From Syntrophaceae bacterium UBA2210 (GTDB lineage Bacteria > Desulfobacterota > Syntrophia > Syntrophales > UBA2210), in assembly GCA_002327865.1 (NCBI GenBank), contig DCUQ01000040.1, forward strand, positions 28,739 to 46,566: DNA of 17,828 bases, in the 5' to 3' direction. The first letter of the stretch is position 1. The number at the start of each line of letters is the position of its first letter. Positions 1 to 6,741 of the stretch are shown in pieces. Position numbers and translations under genes: made by a program. The notes under the pieces were generated by a model that made no database searches, was not told where the DNA came from, and was given only the letters and a program-made list of their open reading frames with translations.

Positions 1-1198
1 CGATTTCCCTGTAATCATCAGCACCGAGCTTCCGCACGTGCCAGGGCAGACCCTGCCGGGTGACTTCTTTCAGAAAGGGCTCGGGCGGAAGCTGTTCAAC
101 GTTGAACACCCCCTTGCCGCTCCAGATTCCTTTCATCATCATCATGGCTCCGGTCACGGCCGGCACTCCCGTGGTATACGATACGGCCTGCGCGCCCACC
201 TCGCGGTTGGTCTCTGCATGGTCGCACACGTTATAGATGATATAGACCACCGGTTCGCCGTTTTTTACCCCACGCAATATGGCGCCGATGGAGGTTTTGC
301 CCGTGTAGTTCTCGGCGAGGGAAGACGGCTCCGGGAGGAGACATTTGAGGAACTGCAGGGGAATAATCTCCACCCCGTTGTAGATAACCGGGTCGATCCT
401 GGTCATACCTACGTTCTGGAGTACTTCCAGGTGCTTGATATAGTTGTCGGAAAAGGTCATCCAGAAACGGATCTGTTTTAATCCTTTGATGTTCCCGATT
501 AGCGACTCCTCTTCCTCGTGGTAGAGCAGATAAGAGGTGCGGGGCCCTACCCCGGGGTAATCGATCATACAGGAGACGGAGAGCGGGTCGATCTCTATCC
601 ACTGCCCGTCTTTCCAGTACTTCCCGCGCTGTGTAACTTCACGGATATTGATCTCCGGATTGAAGTTAGTGGCGAATGCTTTCCCGTGGCTGCCGTCGTT
701 GCAGTCGATGATATCGATGGTTTCGATCTCGTCGAACAGATTGTTCGCGGCATAGGCGCAGTAGATGCTGATGACGCCGGGGTCGAAACCGCAGCCGAGT
801 ACCGCCATGATACCCTTTTCCCTGAAGCGGTCATGATACGCCCACTGCCAGGTATAGCTGAATTTGGCTTCATCCCTGGGTTCGTAGTTGGCGGTATCCA
901 GGTAGTGAACACCAGTCGCCAGGCAGGCTTCCATTATGAAAAGATCCTGATAGGGCAACGCCATATTGACTACGACATAGGGCTTTCGCTCTTCGATCAG
1001 ACGGACGACCTGTGCCGTATCGTCCGCGTCCACCTGCGACACCGTGATGGCGGAAACGCATTCTTTCTGAACCTTGAGGCACTTCTCCAGTGTTCTCGAC
1101 GCAAGGTGAATATTGGTGAAAACATCCCGGTTCATGGCACATTTCTTTGCCACAACGGATCCCGCGGCTCCGGCGCCGATGATCAGTATGTTATTCAT
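1..1198 (-). CDS. carboxyspermidine/carboxynorspermidine dehydrogenase (saccharopine dehydrogenase family), 3' end outside window
   Basis: The minus-strand frame opens at ATG 1198-1196 and stays open to the left edge for 399 codons, about the full family length of 400, so only the last few codons should be missing. An AAGGAG site lies 7 nt upstream of the ATG. The N-terminus is a Rossmann fold with GAGAAG at residues 8-13, and GCGFDPGV at about 135-142 is typical of saccharopine dehydrogenase-like proteins. The early pattern (Rossmann loop, then ASRTLEKC at about 33-40) resembles the carboxynorspermidine dehydrogenases of Vibrio and Campylobacter. The family reductively condenses putrescine or diaminopropane with aspartate semialdehyde to give carboxyspermidine or carboxynorspermidine in the cytosol. 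Position 43 bp after agmatinase, in an operon that makes putrescine, favours the carboxyspermidine reaction over lysine metabolism (inference). The partner decarboxylase NspC is not in the window and may lie just to the left. Confidence 0.88.
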   Translation of the reverse strand, partial: MNNILIIGAGAAGSVVAKKCAMNRDVFTNIHLASRTLEKCLKVQKECVSAITVSQVDADDTAQVVRLIEERKPYVVVNMALPYQDLFIMEACLATGVHYLDTANYEPRDEAKFSYTWQWAYHDRFREKGIMAVLGCGFDPGVISIYCAYAANNLFDEIETIDIIDCNDGSHGKAFATNFNPEINIREVTQRGKYWKDGQWIEIDPLSVSCMIDYPGVGPRTSYLLYHEEEESLIGNIKGLKQIRFWMTFSDNYIKHLEVLQNVGMTRIDPVIYNGVEIIPLQFLKCLLPEPSSLAENYTGKTSIGAILRGVKNGEPVVYIIYNVCDHAETNREVGAQAVSYTTGVPAVTGAMMMMKGIWSGKGVFNVEQLPPEPFLKEVTRQGLPWHVRKLGADDYREI

Positions 1199-1241
1199 TA
1201 TTCCGCTCCTTTTTCTCTTCCGATACGCATGTCGCCCCCTG

Positions 1242-2069
1242 TTAACGGCCGTTTTTCAGTCCGCGGTCCAGCGCTATCAGGCATTCCCTCACCACCTTTG
1301 CCGCCACAACCGAAGAAACCCCCGAAGGGTCGATCTTCGGAGCAAGCTCGACAACATCGAGACCCACGATCCTGAGCCTGGTGATAAGGGAGATCAGAAT
1401 GGTTGTCAGTTCGTTGAACATCAGTCCGCCGGGCTCCGGTGTTCCCGTTCCGGCAAGAACGGAAGGATCCAGTATGTCGAGGTCGCAGGTAAGGTAACAG
1501 GGATTTGCCCCCGCCCAGAGGACGATCTGTTCGGGCGAGGATCTGAGCTTTGCCACGGTTTCATGCTCCTGGCCGGTGCATGATCTGACGCCGATCTGCC
1601 TGACGCTGTCTGTTCCCAGAAGATCGAGTACCCGCCGCATAACAGTTGCGTGCGATAGTTTCATGCCAAGATAATCGTCCCTGAGATCGGCATGAGCATC
1701 CAGGTGGATGACTTTCAGACCCGGATAAACCCGAGCGGCGGCACGAACAGCTCCAAGACTTACCAGATGTTCTCCGCCTAGTAAAAACGGAAGTTTTCCG
1801 GCAGTCAGTATGTCCTGCGTGGCTTTTTCTATAAGCTCGAGTGCCGGGTCGGGATCACCGAAGGGAAGCTCCAGGTCGCCTTTGTCCATGAAAGAAACTT
1901 CTTCCAGATCCGCCGCCTGGACCGGCGAAAAGGTCTCCAGGGAATCGGAAACCTCCCGGATCGCGGCTGGCCCGAAGCGCGCCCCGGGCCTGAAGCTCGC
2001 GGTGGAATCGAATGGTGCGCCAAAAAGACATATGGTCCCGTCATCTTTCGATGCCATGAAGACGTTCAT
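1242..2069 (-). CDS. speB: agmatinase (ureohydrolase family)
   Basis: Agmatinase hydrolyses agmatine to putrescine and urea in the cytosol using two Mn ions. The ureohydrolase metal motifs are present: GGEH ending at His101, DAHADLRD at 124-131, and CDLDILDP with Asp196 and Asp198, followed by GTGTPEPGG. The last block is typical of agmatinase-like members rather than arginases. I start at ATG 2069 because AGGAG sits 6 nt before it. An ATG five codons further upstream (2084) contains that Shine-Dalgarno inside its own coding sequence and has no good site of its own. The product is 275 aa, slightly short for the family (about 290-310) but with all ligands. It lies 50 bp after the arginine decarboxylase and 43 bp before the carboxyspermidine dehydrogenase, so the substrate is very probably agmatine. 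A related guanidino compound cannot be excluded from sequence alone. Confidence 0.92.
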   Translation of the reverse strand: MNVFMASKDDGTICLFGAPFDSTASFRPGARFGPAAIREVSDSLETFSPVQAADLEEVSFMDKGDLELPFGDPDPALELIEKATQDILTAGKLPFLLGGEHLVSLGAVRAAARVYPGLKVIHLDAHADLRDDYLGMKLSHATVMRRVLDLLGTDSVRQIGVRSCTGQEHETVAKLRSSPEQIVLWAGANPCYLTCDLDILDPSVLAGTGTPEPGGLMFNELTTILISLITRLRIVGLDVVELAPKIDPSGVSSVVAAKVVRECLIALDRGLKNGR

Positions 2070-2119
2070 GGTGTACTCCTGCATCCGGATATTCCGGTAG
2101 AACGGTATCGGGACGGCAC

Positions 2120-2593
2120 CTATTCCCAGAGTACCACGGCGGCAAAGGCCGCTCCGAATTCTTTTACCTGGTGCTGTGTGGCCGAACTTTTGATTTCCCG
2201 GACTGCCTTGCCGCGCATTTTCATTCCTTCTTCCGCCATCTTCCTGACTTTGGCCTCTACAACTTCTTTTGAATCTTTCGCAGAGTACTCCATGATAAGA
2301 CCAGCATGATCCTCATCTTCCGGGAATGCTATGGCGACACCCGCAGCGATAATCTGGCCGGGCTGGGCGGAGGTTATGGAGGCATAGGCGACTGGGATAA
2401 GGGCTCCGTGCGGCAGGCTTACGGAAAAAACTTGCCTGGCATGAGGGGGACATATACTACTCATCCTCACGAGATTTGTGTTGCCGATACCGGCATCCAT
2501 AAGCGCGCCGTCAAAAGCATTCAGGAGCGTAAAACCTTCTGAAACTCCGCATGTCATAAAATAGGTAGTAGGTGTTTTGAAAATCATGGGCAT
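2120..2593 (-). CDS. pdaD: pyruvoyl-dependent arginine decarboxylase (PvlArgDC)
   Basis: This 157-aa protein decarboxylates arginine to agmatine using a covalent pyruvoyl group instead of pyridoxal phosphate. The self-cleavage site is visible as RMSSICPP, with the Ser45-Ser46 pair. By analogy to the Methanocaldococcus enzyme, cleavage between the serines would give a small beta chain and a larger alpha chain whose first residue becomes pyruvoyl. Glu102 in LIMEYSA matches the conserved active-site glutamate region. Length and the block [15 protein letters not shown] (about 78-92) fit the family. Translation probably starts at ATG 2593 behind an AAGGAAGG stretch; ATG 2587 is two codons later. 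The gene lies 21 bp after the regulator and 50 bp before agmatinase, which acts on its product. The proteins are small trimer-forming enzymes found in archaea and some bacteria. Identification is secure. Confidence 0.93.
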   Translation of the reverse strand: MPMIFKTPTTYFMTCGVSEGFTLLNAFDGALMDAGIGNTNLVRMSSICPPHARQVFSVSLPHGALIPVAYASITSAQPGQIIAAGVAIAFPEDEDHAGLIMEYSAKDSKEVVEAKVRKMAEEGMKMRGKAVREIKSSATQHQVKEFGAAFAAVVLWE

Positions 2594-2614
2594 GTCCCCC
2601 TTCCTTTATATATT

Positions 2615-3157
2615 TCAGAAAGCCGGCGGGGCTGAAATCCAGAGAAGCCTTGCCGCTTTATCAGACTTATTTTCTATCCAGTGTTTCTTATTCGCCGTGT
2701 AGTAGAACGAATCCTCTGCCGCGGCAAGGTATGTTTTTTTGCCCAGATTAATGGCGATCTTGCCGGTGAGTACAAACCCGCATTCGTCGCCGGAGTGGGA
2801 TCTCTCCTGGTAAGTGCTTGCACCGGGATCGAGAGTTACCAGGAGAAGATCCATCTTCCTGTCCTGGGCGCCCGCAATGAGCACCTCTCTCTTAACCCCG
2901 GCTTCTTCCTTATCCCTGATGGTAACCCGATGCTCCCGGCGGGAAACCACATCCGTCGCACCTTCATCAAGGAAAAACTCGCCGGCCATGATATCGAGAG
3001 CCTTAAGTATTTGTTCCAGGGTGTCCAGAGAAGGCGACTGGAGATCACGTTCCAGAAGGGATATGAAACCCTTGGTAAGATCGGACCTGTTGGCAAGATC
3101 TTCCTGTGTAAGCTCTTGAGCCAACCGAAGATTTTTTATCTTTTCTCCGATTTTCAC
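2615..3157 (-). CDS. HTH-cupin transcriptional regulator, PuuR-like
   Basis: The 180-aa protein has an XRE-type helix-turn-helix at about residues 6-60 (LTQEDLANRSDLTKG covers the core) and a C-terminal cupin at about 103-178 (HSGDECGFVLTGK, then KKHWIENKSD). Domain order, size and spacing match PuuR of E. coli, the putrescine-responsive repressor of putrescine catabolism. Being first in the polyamine operon, it probably senses a polyamine or related metabolite in its cupin pocket and controls the operon and itself; ligand and sign of control are inferred. I start at GTG 3157 because GGAGG lies 5 nt before it. A GTG six codons upstream (3175) would place this Shine-Dalgarno inside the coding region. 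The next gene starts 21 bp after the stop, so the two are probably co-transcribed. Confidence 0.87.
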   Translation of the reverse strand: MKIGEKIKNLRLAQELTQEDLANRSDLTKGFISLLERDLQSPSLDTLEQILKALDIMAGEFFLDEGATDVVSRREHRVTIRDKEEAGVKREVLIAGAQDRKMDLLLVTLDPGASTYQERSHSGDECGFVLTGKIAINLGKKTYLAAAEDSFYYTANKKHWIENKSDKAARLLWISAPPAF

Positions 3158-3201
3158 ACTCTCCTCCCGAGACACTTAAATATGATTGATAGTTTATTGT
3201 A

Positions 3202-3276
3202 GTAAAAATTTTAAGGCGCTTCTCTAAGGCAAATCTATCTATATGTCAAGAAGAAAAATCACGTTGTAAAAATTTT
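3202..3276. repeat. pair of 11-bp direct repeats in the regulator/peptidase intergenic region
   Basis: GTAAAAATTTT occurs at 3202-3212 and again at 3266-3276, 64 bp apart (about six helical turns), on either side of the candidate regulator promoter. The core AAAATTTT is self-complementary. The region is AT-rich, so one such match could be chance. The pairing around a promoter next to a DNA-binding regulator makes an operator role possible. Confidence 0.35.
3221..3249 (-). promoter_or_regulatory. candidate sigma-70 promoter of the polyamine operon
   Basis: On the minus strand a perfect TTGACA (3249-3244) is followed after 17 nt by TAGAGA (3226-3221), which matches TATAAT at only three positions. 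The distance to the regulator's GTG is about 65 nt. The -35 is convincing and the -10 is weak, which would suit a regulated promoter. Two copies of GTAAAAATTTT (3202-3212 and 3266-3276) flank it. Confidence 0.35.
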
Positions 3277-3435
3277 GTTTAACCGTTACCGGAAGGAAAA
3301 CCGGGATGGCCGGACCCCTGATAGTTATGTTCCGGGTTTTCAGCATGTTACCCCTGCTTACCGTAGGAGAGCATTCAAAGCATTACCCGATACGACAAGG
3401 AACACGTAAACACCGTACGTAATGATTGACAAGGG

Positions 3436-4188
3436 ATGAAAGATCTGATTGATTTCGAATATGTCACGAACAGCAAAAAACAGGTCGTCCATGAAAGGAT
3501 TACAGCCATCATTACATTCAATCGTTTGTTATTTTTTTTAATTTCGGCAGTTGTATCGGTGCTGCTCATCGGCGGTTCATCCTGCGCCGGGGGCAAAAAT
3601 CCTGTGCCCCCGGAAGTTACGATCGTCGACAGCGAAATGACCGAGAAAGAAGCCTTCGACGGCTTGAACCCGGGATGCCCGGAGGAAATACGTAAAAGAC
3701 AGAAGCTGATCACTGTTACCTATTACTCATTCGACGGCAGAATACACCAAGGTCAACTGGTTATCGACGGCGCGCTGGAAAAAGATATCGAGACCGTGTT
3801 CGAAACGGCGCTGCAGGAACATTTCCCGATCTGTTCCGTTATTCCGATTTCAGACATGCAGTTTCGCAAAGACGGCTGCTGGGATGACGATCTCTCCATG
3901 GAGGCTGACAATACGTCCGCATTCAACTACAGGTATGTCACGGGAAGCGGCAGCCGACTGTCGAAACACGCGTACGGCAGGGCGATCGATATAAATCCCT
4001 CTCAGAATCCTTATATCAAAGGCGATACCGTTCTGCCGGAAGGCGCGAAATACGACCCGGATGTCGATGGTACGCTCACGGCAGATCACCCGGTTGTCCT
4101 CGCTTTCCTGCAGCTGGGCTGGGAATGGGGCGGCAACTGGACCAGCTGCAGGGACTACCAGCACTTCGAGAAACCATTGAACGAATAG
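3436..4188 (+). CDS. M15-family metallopeptidase (D-alanyl-D-alanine carboxypeptidase-like), membrane-anchored or exported
   Basis: The C-terminal domain carries the zinc-peptidase M15 signature: SKHAYGRAID with His178 and Asp185, and DYQHFE with Asp240 and His243. The three metal ligands and the probable catalytic acid are therefore intact. Related enzymes (VanY-type, L-alanyl-D-glutamate peptidases) trim peptidoglycan peptides. Residues 31-49 form one hydrophobic segment ending in GSSC at 47-50. That looks like an N-terminal anchor or a poor lipobox, and it places the catalytic domain outside the cytoplasm. The N-terminal 30 residues before the segment are unusually long for a signal sequence, and ATG 3436 has no well-spaced ribosome site, so the start is uncertain. 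The gene stands alone, divergent from the polyamine operon and convergent with the CoA-transferase gene, 42 bp away. The substrate cannot be told from sequence. Confidence 0.82.
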   Translation: MKDLIDFEYVTNSKKQVVHERITAIITFNRLLFFLISAVVSVLLIGGSSCAGGKNPVPPEVTIVDSEMTEKEAFDGLNPGCPEEIRKRQKLITVTYYSFDGRIHQGQLVIDGALEKDIETVFETALQEHFPICSVIPISDMQFRKDGCWDDDLSMEADNTSAFNYRYVTGSGSRLSKHAYGRAIDINPSQNPYIKGDTVLPEGAKYDPDVDGTLTADHPVVLAFLQLGWEWGGNWTSCRDYQHFEKPLNE

Positions 4189-4230
4189 CGGGGAAACAGA
4201 GCCCGCTGCTTCCGGTCTCTCCGGTACGCG

Positions 4231-5745
4231 TCACTTGCCCGACTGGATCGGATCCCAGTCGAATCCCCATACAGCGCTGTTCGCGGGAATTTTGTATTTT
4301 CTCTTGTCACTGTAAGACGGGTAACGCCTGGCACCACCCTCTTCCGGCTTCATCGGAACGGGAAAATGAGGCGCAAGGAGTCCGTGGGCATGGGCTTCAC
4401 GCTCGAGCCATTCACGATCATCCGGATGAGCGATGGAGATAAGCGCCGCCGTCCGCTCATATCCGTTAAGGCCCCGAAGATTGACGATACCGTACTCCGT
4501 ACAGACATAATGCGCGAACTGGGCCGGCAGATCGACCGATGATCCTTCAGGAAGGAAGGGAACGATCCGGGACTTGCCCTGTTTGTTTCTCGATGTCATA
4601 CAGGCCACCCCTCTGCCACCCCTCGACTGGGAGCAGAAACACATGAACTGAAAGTATCCCCCGGTGCTGGATATCGGACGTTTCTCATAGAATCCGGCGC
4701 TTTGCTGTCCCAGGAGATCGACGGCAATACAGTTATTTATGGCTATCATGTTGTCGATCCGGGTAAGCACGTTCAGGTTGTTGGTATAATCCGCATCATA
4801 GACAGCAAGGTGCTGGTTTCGATCAATGGTATCGTAATACCACCGCGTGTCGACGGGGAATGCGAAGGTCCAGACGCTCTTTCCACGGTCGAGATTTTTG
4901 TACCTGTTGGTCACCTGACCCGATTCTATCAATTTGATCAGGCCGTAATTGAGCATTTCCGTATGTACGCCGAGATCCTTGAGCCCCGCGCTCGCCATCG
5001 CCGCGACACAGGCGGACGGAAGCGAACCTATACCGAGCTGCAGTACGTCACGATCATCCATTATCGTAAGGATATGTTCCGCTATCTGCTTTTCCTGCTC
5101 GGTGGGCACCATGGCTTTTTCGTTGATCTGCGGCCAGGCATATTTTTCGCAATCTACCTCGACCCAATAGTCCACATCGTCGATATGAATGGTATTGAAG
5201 CGTCCGCCTTCGGCCCACGGATAGTCTTCGCGCACCTCAACCACGAGGCGTTTGGCCGATTCCCTGAATATAGTGCAGTTATTTGTGCCGTAGGACCAGT
5301 TGAAGAACCCGTTATGATTCACGGGCGTGGCGGCATTGAAAAACCAGTCTATTCCGCGTTTGGCCGGATCGCCATGGGCGAATCGATAATGATGCCACCA
5401 ACTGCCGATGGTCCAGCCCCACTGCGCCCAGCTGGTAACGCCGTGCTCTTTGCGGGCTTTCCGGTTCCATGGAAAGAAAAAATATTCATGAAAGCAATGG
5501 TATTTCTGGAGCGGGTCCACTTCCTGAAAGCGAAACTGCGGATAAAATTTCCCGTAATTCCAGATTTCGATATCCTTCAGGTCCGACGGGCCATCGCCCA
5601 GCCGGTTCGCCAGCGCCTCCATACATACCGTCGAATCGCCGCCGATACTGCCGTTGGTTACCCATTCCCCGCTTTTCATCATATCGGCAATCTGCCCGGG
5701 CGTTCTTTTCTTGTCTCGTATCTTCTGTTGTACTGGTGTAGTCAT
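4231..5745 (-). CDS. acetyl-CoA hydrolase/transferase family protein (CoA-transferase)
   Basis: The 504-aa protein belongs to the family that includes 4-hydroxybutyrate, butyrate and succinate CoA-transferases and acetyl-CoA hydrolase. Visible blocks are LQLGIGSLPSA (about 235-245), GVHTEM with the expected catalytic Glu263, a GQQ-type loop, and a C-terminal HYVCTEYGIVNLRG segment followed by ALISIAHPDDRE. It differs from typical members: the usual GGQxDF motif reads GGYFQF, and residues 62-200 are rich in Trp, Tyr and Phe and make the protein longer than the usual 430-450 aa. A carboxylate-CoA exchange or CoA-ester hydrolysis in anaerobic acid metabolism is likely, but the substrate is unknown. 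I start at ATG 5745 (MTTPVQ), with GGGGGAG about 11 nt upstream; the frame stays open upstream to 5898 but has no better start. A strong promoter lies at 5870-5898. Confidence 0.85.
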   Translation of the reverse strand: MTTPVQQKIRDKKRTPGQIADMMKSGEWVTNGSIGGDSTVCMEALANRLGDGPSDLKDIEIWNYGKFYPQFRFQEVDPLQKYHCFHEYFFFPWNRKARKEHGVTSWAQWGWTIGSWWHHYRFAHGDPAKRGIDWFFNAATPVNHNGFFNWSYGTNNCTIFRESAKRLVVEVREDYPWAEGGRFNTIHIDDVDYWVEVDCEKYAWPQINEKAMVPTEQEKQIAEHILTIMDDRDVLQLGIGSLPSACVAAMASAGLKDLGVHTEMLNYGLIKLIESGQVTNRYKNLDRGKSVWTFAFPVDTRWYYDTIDRNQHLAVYDADYTNNLNVLTRIDNMIAINNCIAVDLLGQQSAGFYEKRPISSTGGYFQFMCFCSQSRGGRGVACMTSRNKQGKSRIVPFLPEGSSVDLPAQFAHYVCTEYGIVNLRGLNGYERTAALISIAHPDDREWLEREAHAHGLLAPHFPVPMKPEEGGARRYPSYSDKRKYKIPANSAVWGFDWDPIQSGK

Positions 5746-5869
5746 CGTGAGCTGTTCTCCCCCTCTATTCCCTTTTCTTTCTCCACTTCCACATGAGATA
5801 GCGCATTTCATACAACGTCCTTCCCGGACTCCGTCCCGTCCCCCGCGGGACAAACTCAAAAAGTTGGAA

Positions 5870-5898
5870 TATATAATAAGATCGGAACGATGTGTCAA
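5870..5898 (-). promoter_or_regulatory. sigma-70 promoter of the CoA-transferase gene
   Basis: Minus-strand TTGACA (5898-5893), a 17-nt spacer and TATATA (5875-5870) give an almost consensus promoter. Transcription would begin near 5863, leaving a leader of about 118 nt before ATG 5745. That is long enough for post-transcriptional control. Confidence 0.65.
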
Positions 5899-5933
5899 CT
5901 AAAATCAATCGCCGTGTTTCTGCGGCACCTTGC

Positions 5934-5945
5934 CGATAATTATCG
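5934..5945. promoter_or_regulatory. perfect 12-bp palindrome, possible operator
   Basis: CGATAATTATCG is fully self-complementary. It lies 36 bp upstream of the -35 box of the CoA-transferase promoter and 166 bp before the terB-like start. It has no loop, so it is more likely a protein-binding site than an RNA hairpin. No second copy was noticed in the window. Confidence 0.3.
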
Positions 5946-6110
5946 ACACACATCCCTGATTATAGTACATTTCCTGCCTATACGTGTTCGCCGGGGTTCT
6001 TTTTCCCCGGGCCACAACCCGGTTATATAATTATTTGACAGCAGCGAAGCAAATCAGGGCTGAAGGCAATCTATCCTACCCCCTGAAAAGGGGAATCGAG
6101 AGGTTTCGTA

Positions 6111-6587
6111 ATGATCGATCTTGTGAAAAAGTTTTTTGGAAACAGGACAACGAAGAATTCCGCCGAAAACGGGGAATCCGTTCATGATGTCCGTATCGCG
6201 ACCTGCGCTCTCCTGCTCGAAATGTCGTACATAGACGGGAAGTTCAGCGATTCCGAGAGAGAGGGGATCATCTCGATCTTCAGGAGAGAATACGGGCTGG
6301 ACAATGAATCCATCGCTGCAATCGTCGAAGCCGCCGATAAGGAGATGAAGGGAAGCCTGGACCTGTGGCAGTTTACCAACCTGGTCAACCGCAATTATAC
6401 ACAGGAGGAAAAGATTAAAATAATCGAGATGGTCTGGCGCATTGCCTATACGGACGGCAGGCTCGACAAGCATGAGGATTTTCTCGTTCACAAGCTGGCG
6501 AACCTGCTCCGTCTGACCCACCGGCAGCTCATCGACGCCAAGGTCAAGATCCGCGGGATCATGGGAATCGCCGGGGGAGAGCGGTGA
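6111..6587 (+). CDS. TerB-like (tellurite resistance TerB family) protein
   Basis: This is a 158-aa, probably cytosolic, all-helical protein. It shows the two-fold repeated acidic signature of the TerB fold: a helix ending in YIDGKFSDSE (40-49) and a second ending in YTDGRLDKHED (113-123). The acidic residues of these repeats are thought to bind metal ions. TerB domains occur in tellurite-resistance clusters and in many stand-alone proteins of unknown role. No terC, terD or terZ is nearby, so tellurite resistance should not be assumed. ATG 6111 is preceded by GAGAGG at 6098-6103. The gene is monocistronic and ends at a strong bidirectional terminator about 100 bp downstream. Its leader contains three short hairpins, the last directly before the ribosome site. 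Confidence 0.82.
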   Translation: MIDLVKKFFGNRTTKNSAENGESVHDVRIATCALLLEMSYIDGKFSDSEREGIISIFRREYGLDNESIAAIVEAADKEMKGSLDLWQFTNLVNRNYTQEEKIKIIEMVWRIAYTDGRLDKHEDFLVHKLANLLRLTHRQLIDAKVKIRGIMGIAGGER

Positions 6588-6687
6588 TCTACGCCTGGTA
6601 CATGATTCCGATAAAGAGATTAATGATGAGTACCTTGCCGGGGTTTATCATTCGATTCCCTGGGAACTCGAAGCCCTTTACAAATAA

Positions 6688-6719
6688 AAAAGGGCCGGTT
6701 TCGAAAAACCGGCCCTTTT
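6688..6719. terminator. bidirectional intrinsic terminator between terB-like gene and glnN
   Basis: A perfect 14-bp stem, AAAAGGGCCGGTTT (6688-6701) paired with AAACCGGCCCTTTT (6706-6719), encloses a CGAA tetraloop. The T-run on the plus strand is short; on the minus strand it is longer, because plus-strand 6682-6690 is A-rich. It lies 100 bp after the terB-like stop and 23 bp after the glnN stop, so it should end both convergent transcripts. Confidence 0.9.
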
Positions 6720-6741
6720 GACTGAATGCAGTTGACAGCGG

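Larger units (their letters stand above)
5746..6110. other. divergent intergenic region between the CoA-transferase and terB-like genes
   Basis: No convincing protein gene is present. From left to right the region holds a leader of about 120 nt for the CoA-transferase gene, including a possible 13-residue peptide (5806-5765, minus). It then holds a minus-strand sigma-70 promoter, a perfect 12-bp palindrome CGATAATTATCG (5934-5945) and three short hairpins in front of the terB-like gene (5991-6022 and 6080-6093). No strong plus-strand promoter stands out. Confidence 0.6.

Noticed and set aside
518..1375. Plus-strand frame of 285 codons opposite the carboxyspermidine dehydrogenase
   Set aside because: It lies almost wholly antisense to a gene with clear family motifs, has no recognisable domain, and its translation looks like a shadow of biased codon use.
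4187..4207. AGCGGG/CCCGCT inverted repeat between the peptidase and CoA-transferase stops as a terminator
   Set aside because: The stem is only 6 bp with a 9-nt loop and no T-run on either strand, too weak to call.
4702..5796. Plus-strand frame of 364 codons opposite the CoA-transferase gene
   Set aside because: It is antisense to a protein with intact family motifs, and has no ribosome site or family resemblance.
5956..5984. CTGATT-N17-TATACG as a plus-strand promoter for the terB-like gene
   Set aside because: Only three -35 positions and four -10 positions match; such matches are common by chance.
6111..6587. Tellurite-resistance operon
   Set aside because: Only a TerB-like protein is present; no other ter genes are in the window.
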